A stretch of 64,000 bases of DNA, from the NCBI RefSeq assembly GCF_040802235.1, contig NC_133156.1, positions 141,901,173 through 141,965,172 on the forward strand, in the 5' to 3' direction. The notes below the pieces were generated by a model. The model was not told the DNA's origin and made no database searches. It saw nothing but the letters and a program-made list of their open reading frames with translations. The position numbers were made by a program, and so were the translations under genes. Of this stretch, positions 10,940-22,555 are shown piece by piece (position 1 is the stretch's first letter; each line of letters begins with the position of its first letter). This DNA is from Manis javanica. Taxonomy: Eukaryota; Chordata; Mammalia; Pholidota; Manidae.

Positions 10940-12396
10940 ATATGACTGCTGTAAGAATACTTTCCTTCTTACTCTCCTTTCCAAATTTCCCCTTTGCCAA
11001 CCTTATGAAAGAAAGGCATTTCACCCATTCAATACTAATCTTTTTCATCATTATGAAAGGTCATTCTTCATTTCAGTTAATTCTCTTTGTCTTGAGGTTT
11101 ATTTGACTTGATCTTAATATAGAAACTCTAGCATTTTTTTTTCCCTCCTTTTGCATGGTCAGTCTTTTGCTCTTCTTTACTTTCAATATATTTGTGCCTT
11201 TATATTTATCCTGTAGTCAATGTCACATGGTAGGATCTCCCTTGTTATTCACTCTGTCAATCTCTGCTTTTTAAATGGAGTGTTGAGACCATTTACATTT
11301 AACATAGTTACTAATACTGTTGGATTTAGATATACCAATTTGTGTATATTTTTCTTTTTGTTCCTTCTTTTTGGTTACCCTGTTTCCCCTTGCTTGCCCA
11401 GCTTTAGTTTGCTTGAACACTTTTAATATTCTATTTTAATTTGTTTATTGTTTCTCTAGCTATATTTTCTCATATTATTTTTATTGTTGGTTGCTAGAGG
11501 AAATAATATACCACTTCAGTGAAGATAAAGAAGCCTTACAACCAGATGATTCCCTTTACCCCCTATTGCCAACTGACAGTTACGTTATAGTGGCTAAATG
11601 TCTTCTATCTATATAAATCAAAGCTAGAAAATGTTAAAATTTTTATTCTTAACAGACATTTATTTCTAACTAAACTTTAGATGAGAAAATAGTCTTTTAT
11701 ATTTATCCAGATATTTACTATTTCTGTTGCTCTTCCTTATTTTCTAAAGTTCCAAGGTTTCCTCTGGTACTGTATCAGCCTGAAGAATATCCTTTAGCTT
11801 TTCTGTTAGAGCAAGATGGCTAACTCTGAACTCTATTTGTTTTCTTTCATTTGAGGAGGTCTTTATTTTACCACCTTAATAGGTATTATCAATGGATTTC
11901 AAATTCTGGGTTGGTATTCTTCCTTTTCTTCATTTTAAAGATTTTGTTCCATTGTTTTATGCTTCCATAACCTCTTTTAAGGAAGCTATGTTTTTCCCAA
12001 TTGTTTTCCCTACATGTAATATGTTGTTTATTGCCACTGCTTTTAAGGTTCGTTAAAATCTTTGGTTTTCAACTAATGTATTATGGTGAGTCTCTTTTCT
12101 TCTTTCTTTGCCTATTCAGCTAGAAATAGTTTTTCTAAGGCTATCTTTCTTTCCTGTATCCATACCTAACATGCTTTTTTAATGTATTCTGAAAATTTCA
12201 GATAATATCTTGAAGAGGCACTGGGTTACATTGTTCTTCCTTAGAAAGTATTGAGTTTTATGTTGGCAGACAGTGGAGTACCAGTAGAATACACAGACCT
12301 GTCAGGCTTTGCTTTTAGGCTTTCTCCAAAGAGGTCTATGGCATGCTTTTTCTTTTCATGCTTCAATCCTAATGTAGAGTTAGCCTTATTTTTTTG
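10940..12396 (-). mobile_element. Old L1M-type LINE, antisense, part 1
   Basis: The + strand carries reversed L1M wording: 'cactctgtcaatctctgc' near 11,250, 'agaccatttacatttaac' near 11,286, 'cagcctgaagaatatcctt' near 11,778 and 'ttctgggttggtattcttcc' near 11,905. The copy is heavily diverged with no intact frame. An MLT1 LTR interrupts it at 12,397. Confidence 0.65.
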
Positions 12397-12772
12397 TATT
12401 AATTTTCTAGGGCTGCCATGACAAAATCTCAGACTGGATGGCTTAAACAACAGAAATTAATTTTCTCACAGTTCTGGGGGTTGGAATCCAAGCCCAAAGT
12501 ACCAGCGGGGTGGGTTTCCTGAAGGCCTACCTTCTTGGCTTGCAGACGGCCACCTTATCACTTCATCCTCACATGGCCCTTTCTCTGTGTGTGCACATCC
12601 CTGGTGTCTCCTCTTCTTATAAGGATACTGGTCCTACTAGTTTAGGACTCCATCCTTATGACATCATTTAACGTCAATTACCTCCCTAAAGCCCCTATCT
12701 TTAAATACAGTCACAAGGGGAGTTAGGGTTTCAACATATGAATTTTCAGGGAACACAATTCAGACCAGACAC
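12397..12772 (-). mobile_element. MLT1-type MaLR LTR, antisense, nested in the L1M tract
   Basis: It runs from 'gtattaattttctagggctg' through 'gatggcttaaacaacagaaa' near 12,437, 'ttggcttgcagacggccacc' near 12,534 and 'cctcacatggccctttctct' near 12,567 to 'caacatatgaattttcaggg'. This is one of the best-preserved MLT1 copies in the window. Its position inside the antisense L1 means it inserted after that L1. Confidence 0.85.
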
Positions 12773-14110
12773 TCTTAGCAGATGGCCTTTCTGATATCTC
12801 AACTCAATCTTTGACTTGTTCATAAAGATTCTCCCCTCTGGCTGGACCTGACCACCAAAGTCTCCATAGCACCAAATTCCTCAATCTCTGAGCAACACGC
12901 TGCCTCCCAGCAATTGTTCTCTTTTTAGCTCCTAGTTGCCACTCTCATGAATCCAGTATTTGGTCAAGAAAACCCACAGGGGATTTCTATGTAAATTTCT
13001 GGATTTCCCTCTCCATGGATCCTCCTTCTCTAATACATTCTCTCCTAAATCACAGCCACTTTAGTAATACCAAATTCTGATCTCTGCCTTCTCTGTCCAG
13101 GAAAACTACCACTCTTTCTCACATTCTATAAAAATACACCACAGCTCAGAAAATGTTCCGAGGGAGAAAGACTATATAAAAGTAGGGCATCCTTTGTAAG
13201 CCTCCTCTTTCTCAAAGATAGAACCCTTACATTGGTTGTCATCCAATGTATGCAACTTGTTGTCATTCGTCTGTTTTGTACCTGACATAATAGGTTTTAC
13301 ATATAATTCAAAGACATTTACTTGCATCTCACAAGTTATGATATACATCTGTTGTTTATCATTTATGTGAAAATAATTCAACTTTCTTAAGTCTAATTAT
13401 TTTGAAGTTGTATAGATTAAGTTCCTAACAGGGAGAATTTTCTATTTTCTGTTTCTTTTTAGTTATTGATTTGTGACTTAATTCCACTGTTGCCTGAGAA
13501 TATGCTTTGAATAATTCCAATCACTTCAACTCTGCTTTGGCTTGCTTAATAATCTAGTATATGGTTGATTTTGTAATAGTTACCTGTACATGCAGTAATA
13601 TTTTATACATAATGACTTAAAAATGTATTATTAAAATTAATTTCAGTTATTATATCTTCTAGTTCTAGAATTCCCAGTAGATTCTTTCTCACAGATTCTA
13701 ATTCTCTGGTAAATTTCTCCATCTTTTCTTCTTTTTTTTCCTATCTTTTACTACATTCTTATATTTTCTTGAACTCACTGATCACTACTATTTTAAATAT
13801 CTTGTCTGCTATTTCCAATGTCTGGATCACCTGTGGGTCTTTGTCTGTCATATATATGTTGTTGGTTATTAGTCATTTCTTCCTGTTACTCCATGATAAA
13901 TTTTATACTGGATGCAGCGTACTAAAACATTGTGGGAGTTTGCCTGAAAGCGTTCATTCTTTCCTCCATTAGGTAGATGACCTGGTCACCTCTGATACAA
14001 TCATGGTCTTAGCTAAATTAAGCTGGGGCCACAGTATTGATACATGTCCACCTACCTCTGTTTTCCAAAGCTCTCAGAGAGCAGCCTTCTAGGGATTTCA
14101 GCTGAGAACC
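12773..14110 (-). mobile_element. Old L1M-type LINE, antisense, part 2
   Basis: From about 13,640 the wording again matches reversed L1M: 'ttctagttctagaattcc' near 13,656, 'tttccaatgtctggatcacc' near 13,813 and 'tactggatgcagcgtac' near 13,906. The interval 12,773-13,600 is less certain but lies between the two parts. No intact ORF. Confidence 0.5.
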
Positions 14111-15744
14111 TGATGTGTTTCTCAAGGCCACTATCTCAGGAAGGTGCTAAATACAAATGGTTTTCTCCTCTGCACAGCAAGATTATTAAAACTATATTCT
14201 GATTTTCAGAGACATTTTGTTTAGTTTTTCAGCCCCATGCAGTTCCAGAAATTAGCAAAAGTTTGCAGAGAAAACCAGCCATGTGTTAGCCTCAGCTCTA
14301 TGCTCCTCCCTTCTCACTGGGATCTTGATCAGGTTTTAATATGAAACCCTATGAGACCAGTGAAACCTCTACTGTCATCTGGCCTCAAACAGTGGTGCTC
14401 CTCCCAGGAAGCCTCAAAACTCAGTCTCTTTTTCTGCATCCAGAATTGGCAAAGTTTCCCAGGGAAAAAGCAGATGCTCAGCATCAGTTCAATCTTTACA
14501 TCTTCTTGTGCCTAGAACTTGGTTCCTCAAATCTTTTTTGCTTCAACAGGTTTCTGATACTTTAGAAAACAATATTTTCATTTTCTTTTAAATAATTCCA
14601 ATTATTTTCAGCAGATGCATTGGGCTGCCAAAAGCTATTCCATCCTATCCAGAAATAGGAGTCTGGTCTGTTTATAATGTCAAGTAATTTAAGAAAATAA
14701 TCTTCATTAAACCTTTATTTACCATGGGAGAAATCATGTAATAAGAGCCAAAACGTATAAAGTAGAAAATTAGCTATATAAACAATGATCTAGCCTTAGA
14801 ATAGGAAAGTGCAGTCATGAAAGATGGAAGGGGAAAATTACAGAAACATAATTTTGACTGATTAAGAGGATGTACATTTGTGGATTATAACTAAACCACA
14901 ATTTTAGTTTGTGTTTTAGTTATGGATAATTGTATTATGATTTTTTTTCACAGTTTATTTGAACTTTCTAATTTATTTGTGATGAGAATTTGTTACTTTT
15001 TAAATTAGCAAAACTAAGTCTTCATTAAAATATTTACACAAACAAAAATATTTTCAATATTTAACTTCTCACATGTGAAAATATTTTAATGAACATGTTC
15101 AAATAATTATTTGGAAATTCATAAAGAAGTCCTTTTATCCCCTACAGTACAGAAGAGATGAAAATAAAATGATGCGATTTCAAGAAACACAAAATCTAAC
15201 TGGTTCATATACATATTCTAGGCACATGCATAAAATCTTAGAAAGTATGGAAATTATTTTCTAAAATTATTATCAATGGTGCACTTACATGATAAATTAT
15301 ATGGAATAGCTATAGAAGTTAAGCAGAATATTTTACATAACAATATGTTTTATAAAGCAAATACAGTATATACCATCCCAATATATAACAAATAGGAAAG
15401 CCACTTGATACTTACTGGTCTGTATGTTATACATTTCTAAAAGTGAATTCCTAAACCTTCAGTGGAAACAATAAACATACCTGTTTACAAAATGAAAATC
15501 AGTGTAAACTCATCATTAGTCTGTATACAATTACCTTTATATGAAAGAAATTCATTAATGTTTTTTACAAAAAATTGAATATTAAAATTATTTATTGACA
15601 ATGTAGTATTGTCTTTGTGCCTTGATGACTGAATAACATGTACAATCAGATAAATGTGTTTGGCATAGCAAGAAAGCTAAAACAACAGAAGTTAAAGGGC
15701 ATTTTAATTTTATTGCTTATATTAGTCAAAATGTATTAACTTCT
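14111..15744. other. AT-rich unique sequence
   Basis: No gene recognised. It contains a 20-bp near-perfect inverted repeat at 15,021-15,093, listed separately. Confidence 0.5.
15021..15093. repeat. Inverted repeat, 20-bp arms, one mismatch
   Basis: The arm at 15,021-15,040 ('ttcattaaaatatttacaca') pairs with 15,074-15,093 except at one position, leaving a 33-base loop. AT-rich, so a chance origin or a decayed MITE are both possible. Confidence 0.85.
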
Positions 15745-15930
15745 CACATGAGTCAGGCATAGTGCCTTTTGTTAACTATAGGTTGATTCATTTATTTACT
15801 TCTCACAACAGTCTAAGAGGAAAGATTTTGCTTATTTTGTAGGTACTAAAATGAGAGCTTCAAAGATTTTAGTGAGTAAATTGATTTCAGAACGTGCACT
15901 CTATCAACCTTGAGAGTCACATTTGGAATG
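15745..15930 (-). repeat. MIR SINE, antisense
   Basis: Reversed MIR wording: 'gagtcaggcatagtgcc', then 'ttctcacaacagtctaagagg' and 'taggtactaaaatgagagct', the reversed order of MIR's 3' half. Confidence 0.65.
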
Positions 15931-16238
15931 AGTGGAAAACATTAAAGCAACCAGTGACTAAAAATGAGTTTTTCGCTATGGGAGAAGGTACAAAAATTGT
16001 TGAGGTATGGAGGGTGGACTCACTACGCAAAGCTGGGCACATGACATCATTTGTTGGTCAGTGATGATAAAATTATCATGTCATTCACTGACTTATCTTC
16101 CAATACACATGATTTCAGACCACATTCACATTCTTCTTTTACTGAAAAAAACTTTAATTTTCATAGAAAATACATTGTGGGGGAAACAAAGTGATGCAGC
16201 TCTAATAAGCAGAGGTGAGCAATGACAGACCACACATA
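15931..16238. other. Unique sequence, no feature recognised
   Basis: No exon, RNA or repeat identified. Confidence 0.5.
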
Positions 16239-16720
16239 TCAGAGAGTGTGGTTGGCTGCATGTAACAGAAGCCAACTACCATGGCCTGACCAAATAAGAT
16301 TGATTTTTCTCCCATACTAAGAAGCTCCGGGAGCAGAGCTTCCAACATGTTACAAAACTCTCAGGGTCCTGGTCATCGTCTGTCTCAGGCTCATCCTCCT
16401 TTGGACTGTGGTTCTCATGCTCAGGGACTTTTTCATAGTGTGGCAGGTCTGTGCGCAGCCTGAGGTTTGCATTTCAGAGGGTGGGAGCACAGAAGGAGCA
16501 GGCAGCCATGGGACCTCCCCATTCACAGAAGCAAAGTGCTCTCTGAAGATGCCACTGGCCTCCCCTGTTTGTCTCACTGACAGATAACACATAGCAGCCA
16601 GAGAGGCTAGGAAGCATTATTTTATAGCTGGTCACAGGCCAATGGGAACAAAATTTGGGTCCTGTACAAAAGGAAGGTGGGGAGTATAGATATTGGGCGG
16701 GCAATCAACAGTGATTTGGG
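16239..16720 (+). repeat. Old interspersed repeat, family not named
   Basis: It opens 'gtggttggctgcatgtaaca' and closes near 16,680 with 'gggcgggcaatcaacagt'. I recognise this as a recurring mammalian interspersed element with a several-hundred-base consensus but cannot assign its RepeatMasker name. Short antisense frames inside it are not genes. Confidence 0.5.
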
Positions 16721-18690
16721 CTAAATTAGGATGTTTCAGTTTAATCAGAAGAGTGACTTGAGAAAGTAGAGGGTAAATGAATGTAAAAGGCCAGATTAAA
16801 GTTCTAAAGGAAAATAGCATAATAGAATGGTGATGTGGGCAGATATTTAGGATTAAGGGAAGAAGTTGAATCTGAGTTGTAAGACTGAGGGAAAATCAGC
16901 CTCAATTTGTAGATTCTTCATATGCATGCAGGAAGACTTGCAGGCCTGCATATGTGATTCATCTTTATTACTATTTTTTACAGACTACCTGATTCTAAAG
17001 GATCAGTGGTGGGATCCAAACTTGTGTTAGTGAACCCAGTTTTTTTCCTGGATCCACAGTATACATGATCATAGATGATATAAGCTATTGATTTTCGTCA
17101 GTGAATCATTTAGGTGTTTCATTCTCATCTATTGAAACCCAATGCCCGCTTTTATAACCAATACTGTGCAATGCCCACTTTGCTCTCTTGAAAAGAATTT
17201 CACAGACAGTAACTGATTTTGAAGGACCTACACAATACACTAATGTAAATATAAAGAATAAATCAAAGGAAAGTTATTTAAAATAAAACATTACATTTTT
17301 CTTTGTGTAAATGCTTGGTCTCTACCAGTGAGAAGAGCTGTCCAAATATTCCATACTTGCCCCTATAAAAAGCACCATAATGGTAGTGGCTATAAAACAT
17401 AGATTGATACAGTGTTCTTTTGGTGAATTGTGTACTACTGGCGATGTTGCTCTTAAACTTATGAACAAACCTTGGTCAATTTCTGAATAAAACAAGATTA
17501 AATTTTTCAGTAATTTATATCTTTATGACATTCCTGCCAAAGTCAATATACGAAAGCCATGCAAATATGCTTCTTGCTTACATGTGAAAGGAAGTGATGC
17601 TATAGGCTTAGATACTTGTGAACAGGTCCCACCATGGATGACTGGTGCGACCCTTGAAAGTCATGAAGGATACAGACAAGTCTTCCTCTTGGGGGAACTG
17701 CCCCATATACTACAGAATGTTTAGAATGTCTCTCTTCTGACCACTAGTGAGAATAATGCCCTCTCGCACATTTCTGAAATACCTCCTAGGGAGGCGATAA
17801 CACTTCCTTAAGAATTGTTGACCTAGATGTTTGGTATAAAAACTGAAATTTTATTGATGAAGTTTTTATACAAGATTGACTGTGCCTTAAAAATTATCTG
17901 GACAGTCTGGATGAACCTTGATAAGAACTCTTCTGTTCCACTCTTTGGATCTCATCCAATGCAGTTGCTTCTTGCTATACTTGTCTGTAGGCCTGAAGTT
18001 GGTCAATTTGGAGAGTCAACTCATTCATTAGAAGTGTATTATATAAGCATTGTTGGTAGGTTAAATCATAGCACAAAGTTTATTTCCCCTTGCTGTTGAT
18101 ACTTGTTATTAAGAATCTATGCCCAGCTTCATTCACACTATAATTGGATGGCTTCTTTCTGTATATGTAGCTCATCAATGATTGCTGACCTAGACTTCTG
18201 ATCACTGCCCAATTCTGATCAGTAATGCTTGACCTTCTCTGTGCCTGATCAGTCTACATTGAATTTAGATGTTTTAGTACCAGGTTGTGACTTCTGATAC
18301 ATGGAGGGACCTTTACTAGACACCTCACTGGTCTCTGATTCCTTCTTTCAGTGTGTCTCCTGGTTCCTCTGTCTCTCCGAGAACCTTGGCTGTCACCACT
18401 GCACCCTTTCTATTTCTCTCTTGCTTTGCTTCAGTACTTTAGGTCCAATTTCTTCACCATGCTACCTATGTCCTGGCATAAAAAGCAAAACACCTTGGAG
18501 AGGCAAAAACAATGAAAACCCGTTGAAGAAAGGAACTGAATAAAAGAATCATCGATATCCTAAACAATACAGAAAATTAGAGAGAAATGAGGAAATTTAA
18601 GCACAGTTACATCATCAGTGTGCTTCCTCTCCTTTCCTCACCCAAAACCTCAAATTAGAACTAAACTCCAGGAAGAGAAGAAATTTGTCT
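16721..18690. other. Unassigned sequence; 17,560-18,100 possibly an old LTR/ERV remnant
   Basis: No gene recognised. Wording such as 'tcttctgaccactagtgag' near 17,734 and 'tgaaatacctcctagggagg' near 17,775 looks like part of a dispersed element, but I could not name it. A 90-codon + frame at 17,827-18,099 has no recognisable domain. Confidence 0.3.
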
Positions 18691-18803
18691 TTTTTATTGT
18701 TCACTATTGAGTCTACAAGTTTTGCCCAGAATCTGAACCAAAGAGGATGCTCATTAAACCTTTGCTGGAGGATGAATGAATGAATGAATGAATGGATGGA
18801 TGA
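18691..18803 (+). repeat. L2 3' end with a (GAAT)n(GGAT)n tail
   Basis: 'gatgctcattaaacctttgc' followed by repeated 'gaat' units (18,771-18,795) matches the L2 terminus, whose 3' end is built from such tetramers. Two 'ggat' units follow. Confidence 0.65.
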
Positions 18804-20170
18804 CATTATCACATGAGTAGTAGCAGGAGGAAAAGGTAGTTTGTGTGAAAGTGTGAAGTTTCCAATCAACAGTGAAATGAACCACACGTTGTTCTTAACA
18901 AAAAAGGCTTATTCAGATTAGTTACCTACTTTCAAAGTCTTCAAAACCAAGCTAACATTTTCTAGTAACAAATGCATAACTTTTACGATCAACAACAAGC
19001 AGTGCTTATTAGCCTCCACAAACACTCACACAAGTACATATATAAAATGACACTGCTTCTAAAGAAATTCTAAAGAATTTGATTTAAAATTTAAATTGTA
19101 AATTTTAAATGTGTGTCATTATTCTCCCTATTTAAGTACTGGACAGCAACAACAATCGCTCATATAGTTCATTTTCCAATCTGAGAAATTTCCATTTGTT
19201 TATCCATGAGTAACTCACTTTAAAAATTACAGGAATGTTATCTTCTATTTGAACCTCAACAACAAAATAAAAGGCTATATTTAAATTGCTTTGAATCAAA
19301 CAAGGGTTTCACTCTCCTAAAACTGGCATATTTTGAACTATAAAATATGATACAAAAATTCATAAAAATATTTTGAATTATTAGGTCTTATGCCTAAACA
19401 GTAAGTAAAACTTTCGTGCAAAAATAGGTTTGCTTCAAATTTTGAAAAATGATATGAAAAATCTAGATATCGAGCACTTGTTATTCAGGTGCGATTTCTG
19501 TATCAAAGAACATTTTTGATACATAAACAGAACCACAAAAAAAGATTTCTAATTTAGTATTGAGTACCATAATTTGAAAATAATAAACTAATAATTTCCT
19601 GGTCTTCTAGCGAATTAGGGAATTCAGAGTATTTCTTTCTATGGTAACTAGCAGAAGCAGGAGGCGAAAGATGGCAGCAGTGAGTCATTCCAAGACCTAG
19701 CACTAAATATGATCACTTTACTATTTTCAATATTATTTAATTGTACATTTAATAATATCTTAAGTTACAAATTATTTTAGAAGAATAGAAATCATAAATG
19801 TTCCAATGAAATCTGGCACAGAGCAATTAAATCAAAGTAGTCCAGGGCACAACTGCTCTCTTTAAACACCCTCCTCATGCACCCTCTAAAGAAGTCTTTG
19901 GGGAGAGCCTATGGCTCATTTCCATGGCTTATAGTAAATGATTAGGGTTTGCCATTGCTCATTTCAAAAAATAACTCTAAAAATCTTCAGGAAATTATTT
20001 TCTTAACTGAGATATCCATAGGCATAAAAGACACACTTATTTCATGTGGATAGTATCTATGTACCTGCTCTGCATTTAATCCAAAGTCTAACTGATTTCC
20101 CCTCCATATCCCCCTGTCCCCAATGCTTTCCAGAACTAAAAGATGTAAAGAGGAGTACCAGTAAAAAGAA
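18804..20170. other. AT-rich unique sequence
   Basis: No gene or repeat recognised. Confidence 0.5.
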
Positions 20171-20172
20171 AA

Positions 20173-20191
20173 GAGAGAGAGAGAGAGAGAA
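20173..20191. repeat. (GA)n short microsatellite
   Basis: About nine GA units. Confidence 0.9.
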
Positions 20192-21230
20192 AATTAAAAA
20201 TTCTAACCAAAGCTAAGGGGAGAACAGAGAGTATCCTTTAAGATACAATGTGGCCTAATGGACATTGTGCTACTAATTCGTCTTGTACAAAGCACTCCGC
20301 AGTAATTGAACTAACTGCCTTTCTGAGAACTAAAATGAAAAGTATAGCTCAACACGTGCTGAAAAATGGCTCTGCAGTGTCTTTCGTCACCGAAATCAGG
20401 AATATTTTAATATGGATCCAGCTTGATAACTTGGATCCAGGCTGGAGCCCTGCCTGTGGAGGCGAGTCCAAGCGTGTGTATGCACGTCCAGCTCTGGGGG
20501 AAGAGGGTTAAAAACGAATTTTTGCATTGGTGTCAAAAGTCCTTGCTTTATCTATTGCTCCTTGCACTTACCTCTCCCTATTTTCACCTGTCTAAAACTT
20601 TTCTCTTTTGCTCTTACTTCAGATTATATTTTACGTTACTCCAAAGTATATTAGAGAATAGCTCCGGATAAATATTCAAGTCATTTAACCTTATTGGATA
20701 ATCTCTCAGGACACAAAAGAGAAGCACTTTGTTGCTGAGAATCATACGCCCCCAAGCCCCTCTGATGACAATTTCCTGTGTTCTGTCCTGCTTATCTGTG
20801 TCTCTGAAAGCAGCTCTGGGCAGTAATGGAGTGGAGGAGATCGCAGCCTCCTACGGTCTGGGATCTACAGGGTCAGGGATGGTGAGCTGCGACATACTTA
20901 GGAGGAGCGCTTGCCCTGGCTCCTGGGCAGGCTGCGCTCTGCTTGCCCATGCCTTGTAACCGTCATGATTTATGAAACAGAGGGACACAGGTGAAGGCCC
21001 AGAGGACTTCCTTGACCCATGACATGAGTCTTGTTTTCTAACAAGAGTTGCCCCGTTCACTACAGTGATTCTACTTCCTGTATTTCGCAGCAAGAGAGGC
21101 ATAAAGTCGAACGGACTCAATGAGCTGTGTCACCATGAGGGGACAGGGAAAACCAATCTGAAAGTAAAGACAGCCGTGCAGGTCGTCTAGGAAGACTATG
21201 CCGCAGCAACGCGTGAGGTTTCCACAATCG
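20192..21230. other. Unique sequence upstream of the CpG island
   Basis: GC content and CpG frequency rise toward the island. Short frames on both strands show no protein family. It may hold proximal regulatory DNA, but no specific site is certain. Confidence 0.4.
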
Positions 21231-21231
21231 T

Positions 21232-21310
21232 CTGGGAAAGGGGGGAAAAGAGGAGGAAGAGAAGGTGCAGAGGTAGGAAGGAAGGGTGGGGGCAAGAGGA
21301 GGAGGGGAGC
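21232..21310 (+). repeat. G/A-rich purine tract upstream of the CpG island
   Basis: Almost all purine on the + strand ('gggaaaggggggaaaagagg' and following, then 'gaagggtgggggcaag'). Several G-runs could support a G-quadruplex or H-DNA. It begins about 420 bp before the CpG-dense block. Confidence 0.7.
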
Positions 21311-22060
21311 CTGTCACTGCAATCTACTCAAGTTCCAGACTGGACAGGGTCTTTCTGGCAGGAAGTTTACATACATTTCAGATCCAAAGCCAGAGGGATT
21401 TTGTTTAAGGAGAAAGCCTCTCCATCCGCGAAGAGCATGTTTAATCTAAGCACTGGAGGTGGCGGTGAGATTGGACTGGCACTTGTGGGGAAGATCACAG
21501 ACGGATGTCCTACTTCTTTGCTCTAGAACCACAGGATTTCAGAGACCTCCTCCACCGAGTGGCACGCACCTTCGGCCTGACCGTTGCCCCCTCTGCACAC
21601 AGGCTATCCTAGGACCCCCTCCACCCCTGCCCCTTTGTTTGCAGGCTGACTTGTGCCCCGCCACTATACACTGTCAGCATCCTGCACGTGCAGGAAGGAG
21701 CCGGCCCTCTGAGAACCTGCCCAGCCCGGGGTGCTCGGGCCTCTCCCGGGTCTCTTTCGGCTTCCGCCTGGTTCCCCAGCATCCACCCCTCCAGGGCCAG
21801 GGCGTGCGCTCCCAGGGATGCTGGGCCGTCTCCCAGCCCGCGGCCTCCTCCCCTCTCTCCTGCTGCTGCCGCGAAAACCAGGAGAAGTGGAATCGCACGG
21901 CGAAGCGGCGCGCTGTCGCGGCGGCACTGGGCATGCTCGGCACCCGGGGCAGCTTCGGGCGGCGGGGCTGACGCTTCCTCACTAGCCAGGCGCCCGAGCC
22001 GGCCACCGACGCTTTGGTGGAGGCTGAGGCTGCCGCGCGCCGCGGGAGGAGCCTCGCCCT

Positions 22061-22091
<31 letters not shown>
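22061..22091 (+). repeat. (CGG)n trinucleotide repeat, about 10 units
   Basis: An uninterrupted run of CGG units, just before 'cacaggtggcg'. If the + strand exon model holds, it lies in the 5' UTR or immediately upstream of the transcription start. Confidence 0.97.
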
Positions 22092-22266
22092 ACAGGTGGC
22101 GCGGGCCGCGCGCGAAGCGCAGCTCGGGAGCGCTCGGCGCCGGGCGCCCGGCGGCCCCAGGCTCGCGCCCGCGGCTGCAACCGGCCGAGCGGAGCGGCGG
22201 GCGCGGCGGCGGCGGCTCTCCCAGCCCGGCCGGAGGCGCCCGGAGGAGCCCGCGGAGCCCGTGGAG

Positions 22267-22284
22267 CCGGGCAGGGGGCGCTGC
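22267..22284 (+). promoter_or_regulatory. CTCF-like binding motif
   Basis: The core 'gcagggggcgctgc' fits the conserved C-A-G-(A/G)-(G/T)-G-G-C-(A/G)-(C/G) centre of the vertebrate CTCF consensus. The bases upstream of the core match less well. Motif only; occupancy not shown. Confidence 0.5.
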
Positions 22285-22422
22285 GCTCGCCGCGCTCGGA
22301 GGGGCCGCCGGGCCGGGCGCCGCGCCCTCGCGTCGGGAGCCGCCTCTCCCCCGCGGCGCTCGCCCCTGCTCCCCGCCAGCATCCCTTGTCCCGCGGCCGC
22401 GCTCAGACAACAAAAGCGGAAG

Positions 22423-22458
22423 ATGCTGCAGTTGGGCAAGGTCAGGACCTTGCCCTGA
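22423..22458 (+). other. Short upstream ORF (11 codons) in the candidate 5' UTR
   Basis: ATG with a favourable purine at -3 ('aagatgc'), followed by ten sense codons and TGA. It ends 60 bases before the ATG at 22,519. If both are in one mRNA it could dampen translation of the main frame. Translation not shown. Confidence 0.35.
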
Positions 22459-22518
22459 AGCCGGGCGGCGGCGTGCACGCCTCTCCCCGACCGCGGAGTC
22501 GTCGCCGGTGGCGGGTGC

Positions 22519-22555
22519 ATGTTCTCCAGGAGGCAGTCGGGCGCCGCGCCGCTGG
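22519..22555 (+). CDS. Candidate first coding exon of an unidentified gene (partial)
   Basis: An ATG at 22,519 opens twelve full codons (MFSRRQSGAAPL) plus one base, ending at a strong splice donor: exon end 'gctgg', intron start 'gtgagt'. The intron would be phase 1. The exon would extend upstream into the CpG island as 5' UTR, including the short upstream ORF at 22,423-22,458. The ATG context ('ggtgcatgt') has a G at -3 but no G at +4, so it is moderate. I do not recognise the N-terminus and found no second exon in the remaining 41 kb, which is compatible with a long first intron. Alternatives are a non-coding first exon using the same donor, or a chance ATG. The donor and the island are seen directly; coding status is inferred. 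Confidence 0.3.

Noticed and set aside
16350-16704. Overlapping antisense frames of 76-80 codons
   Set aside because: They lie inside an old interspersed repeat.
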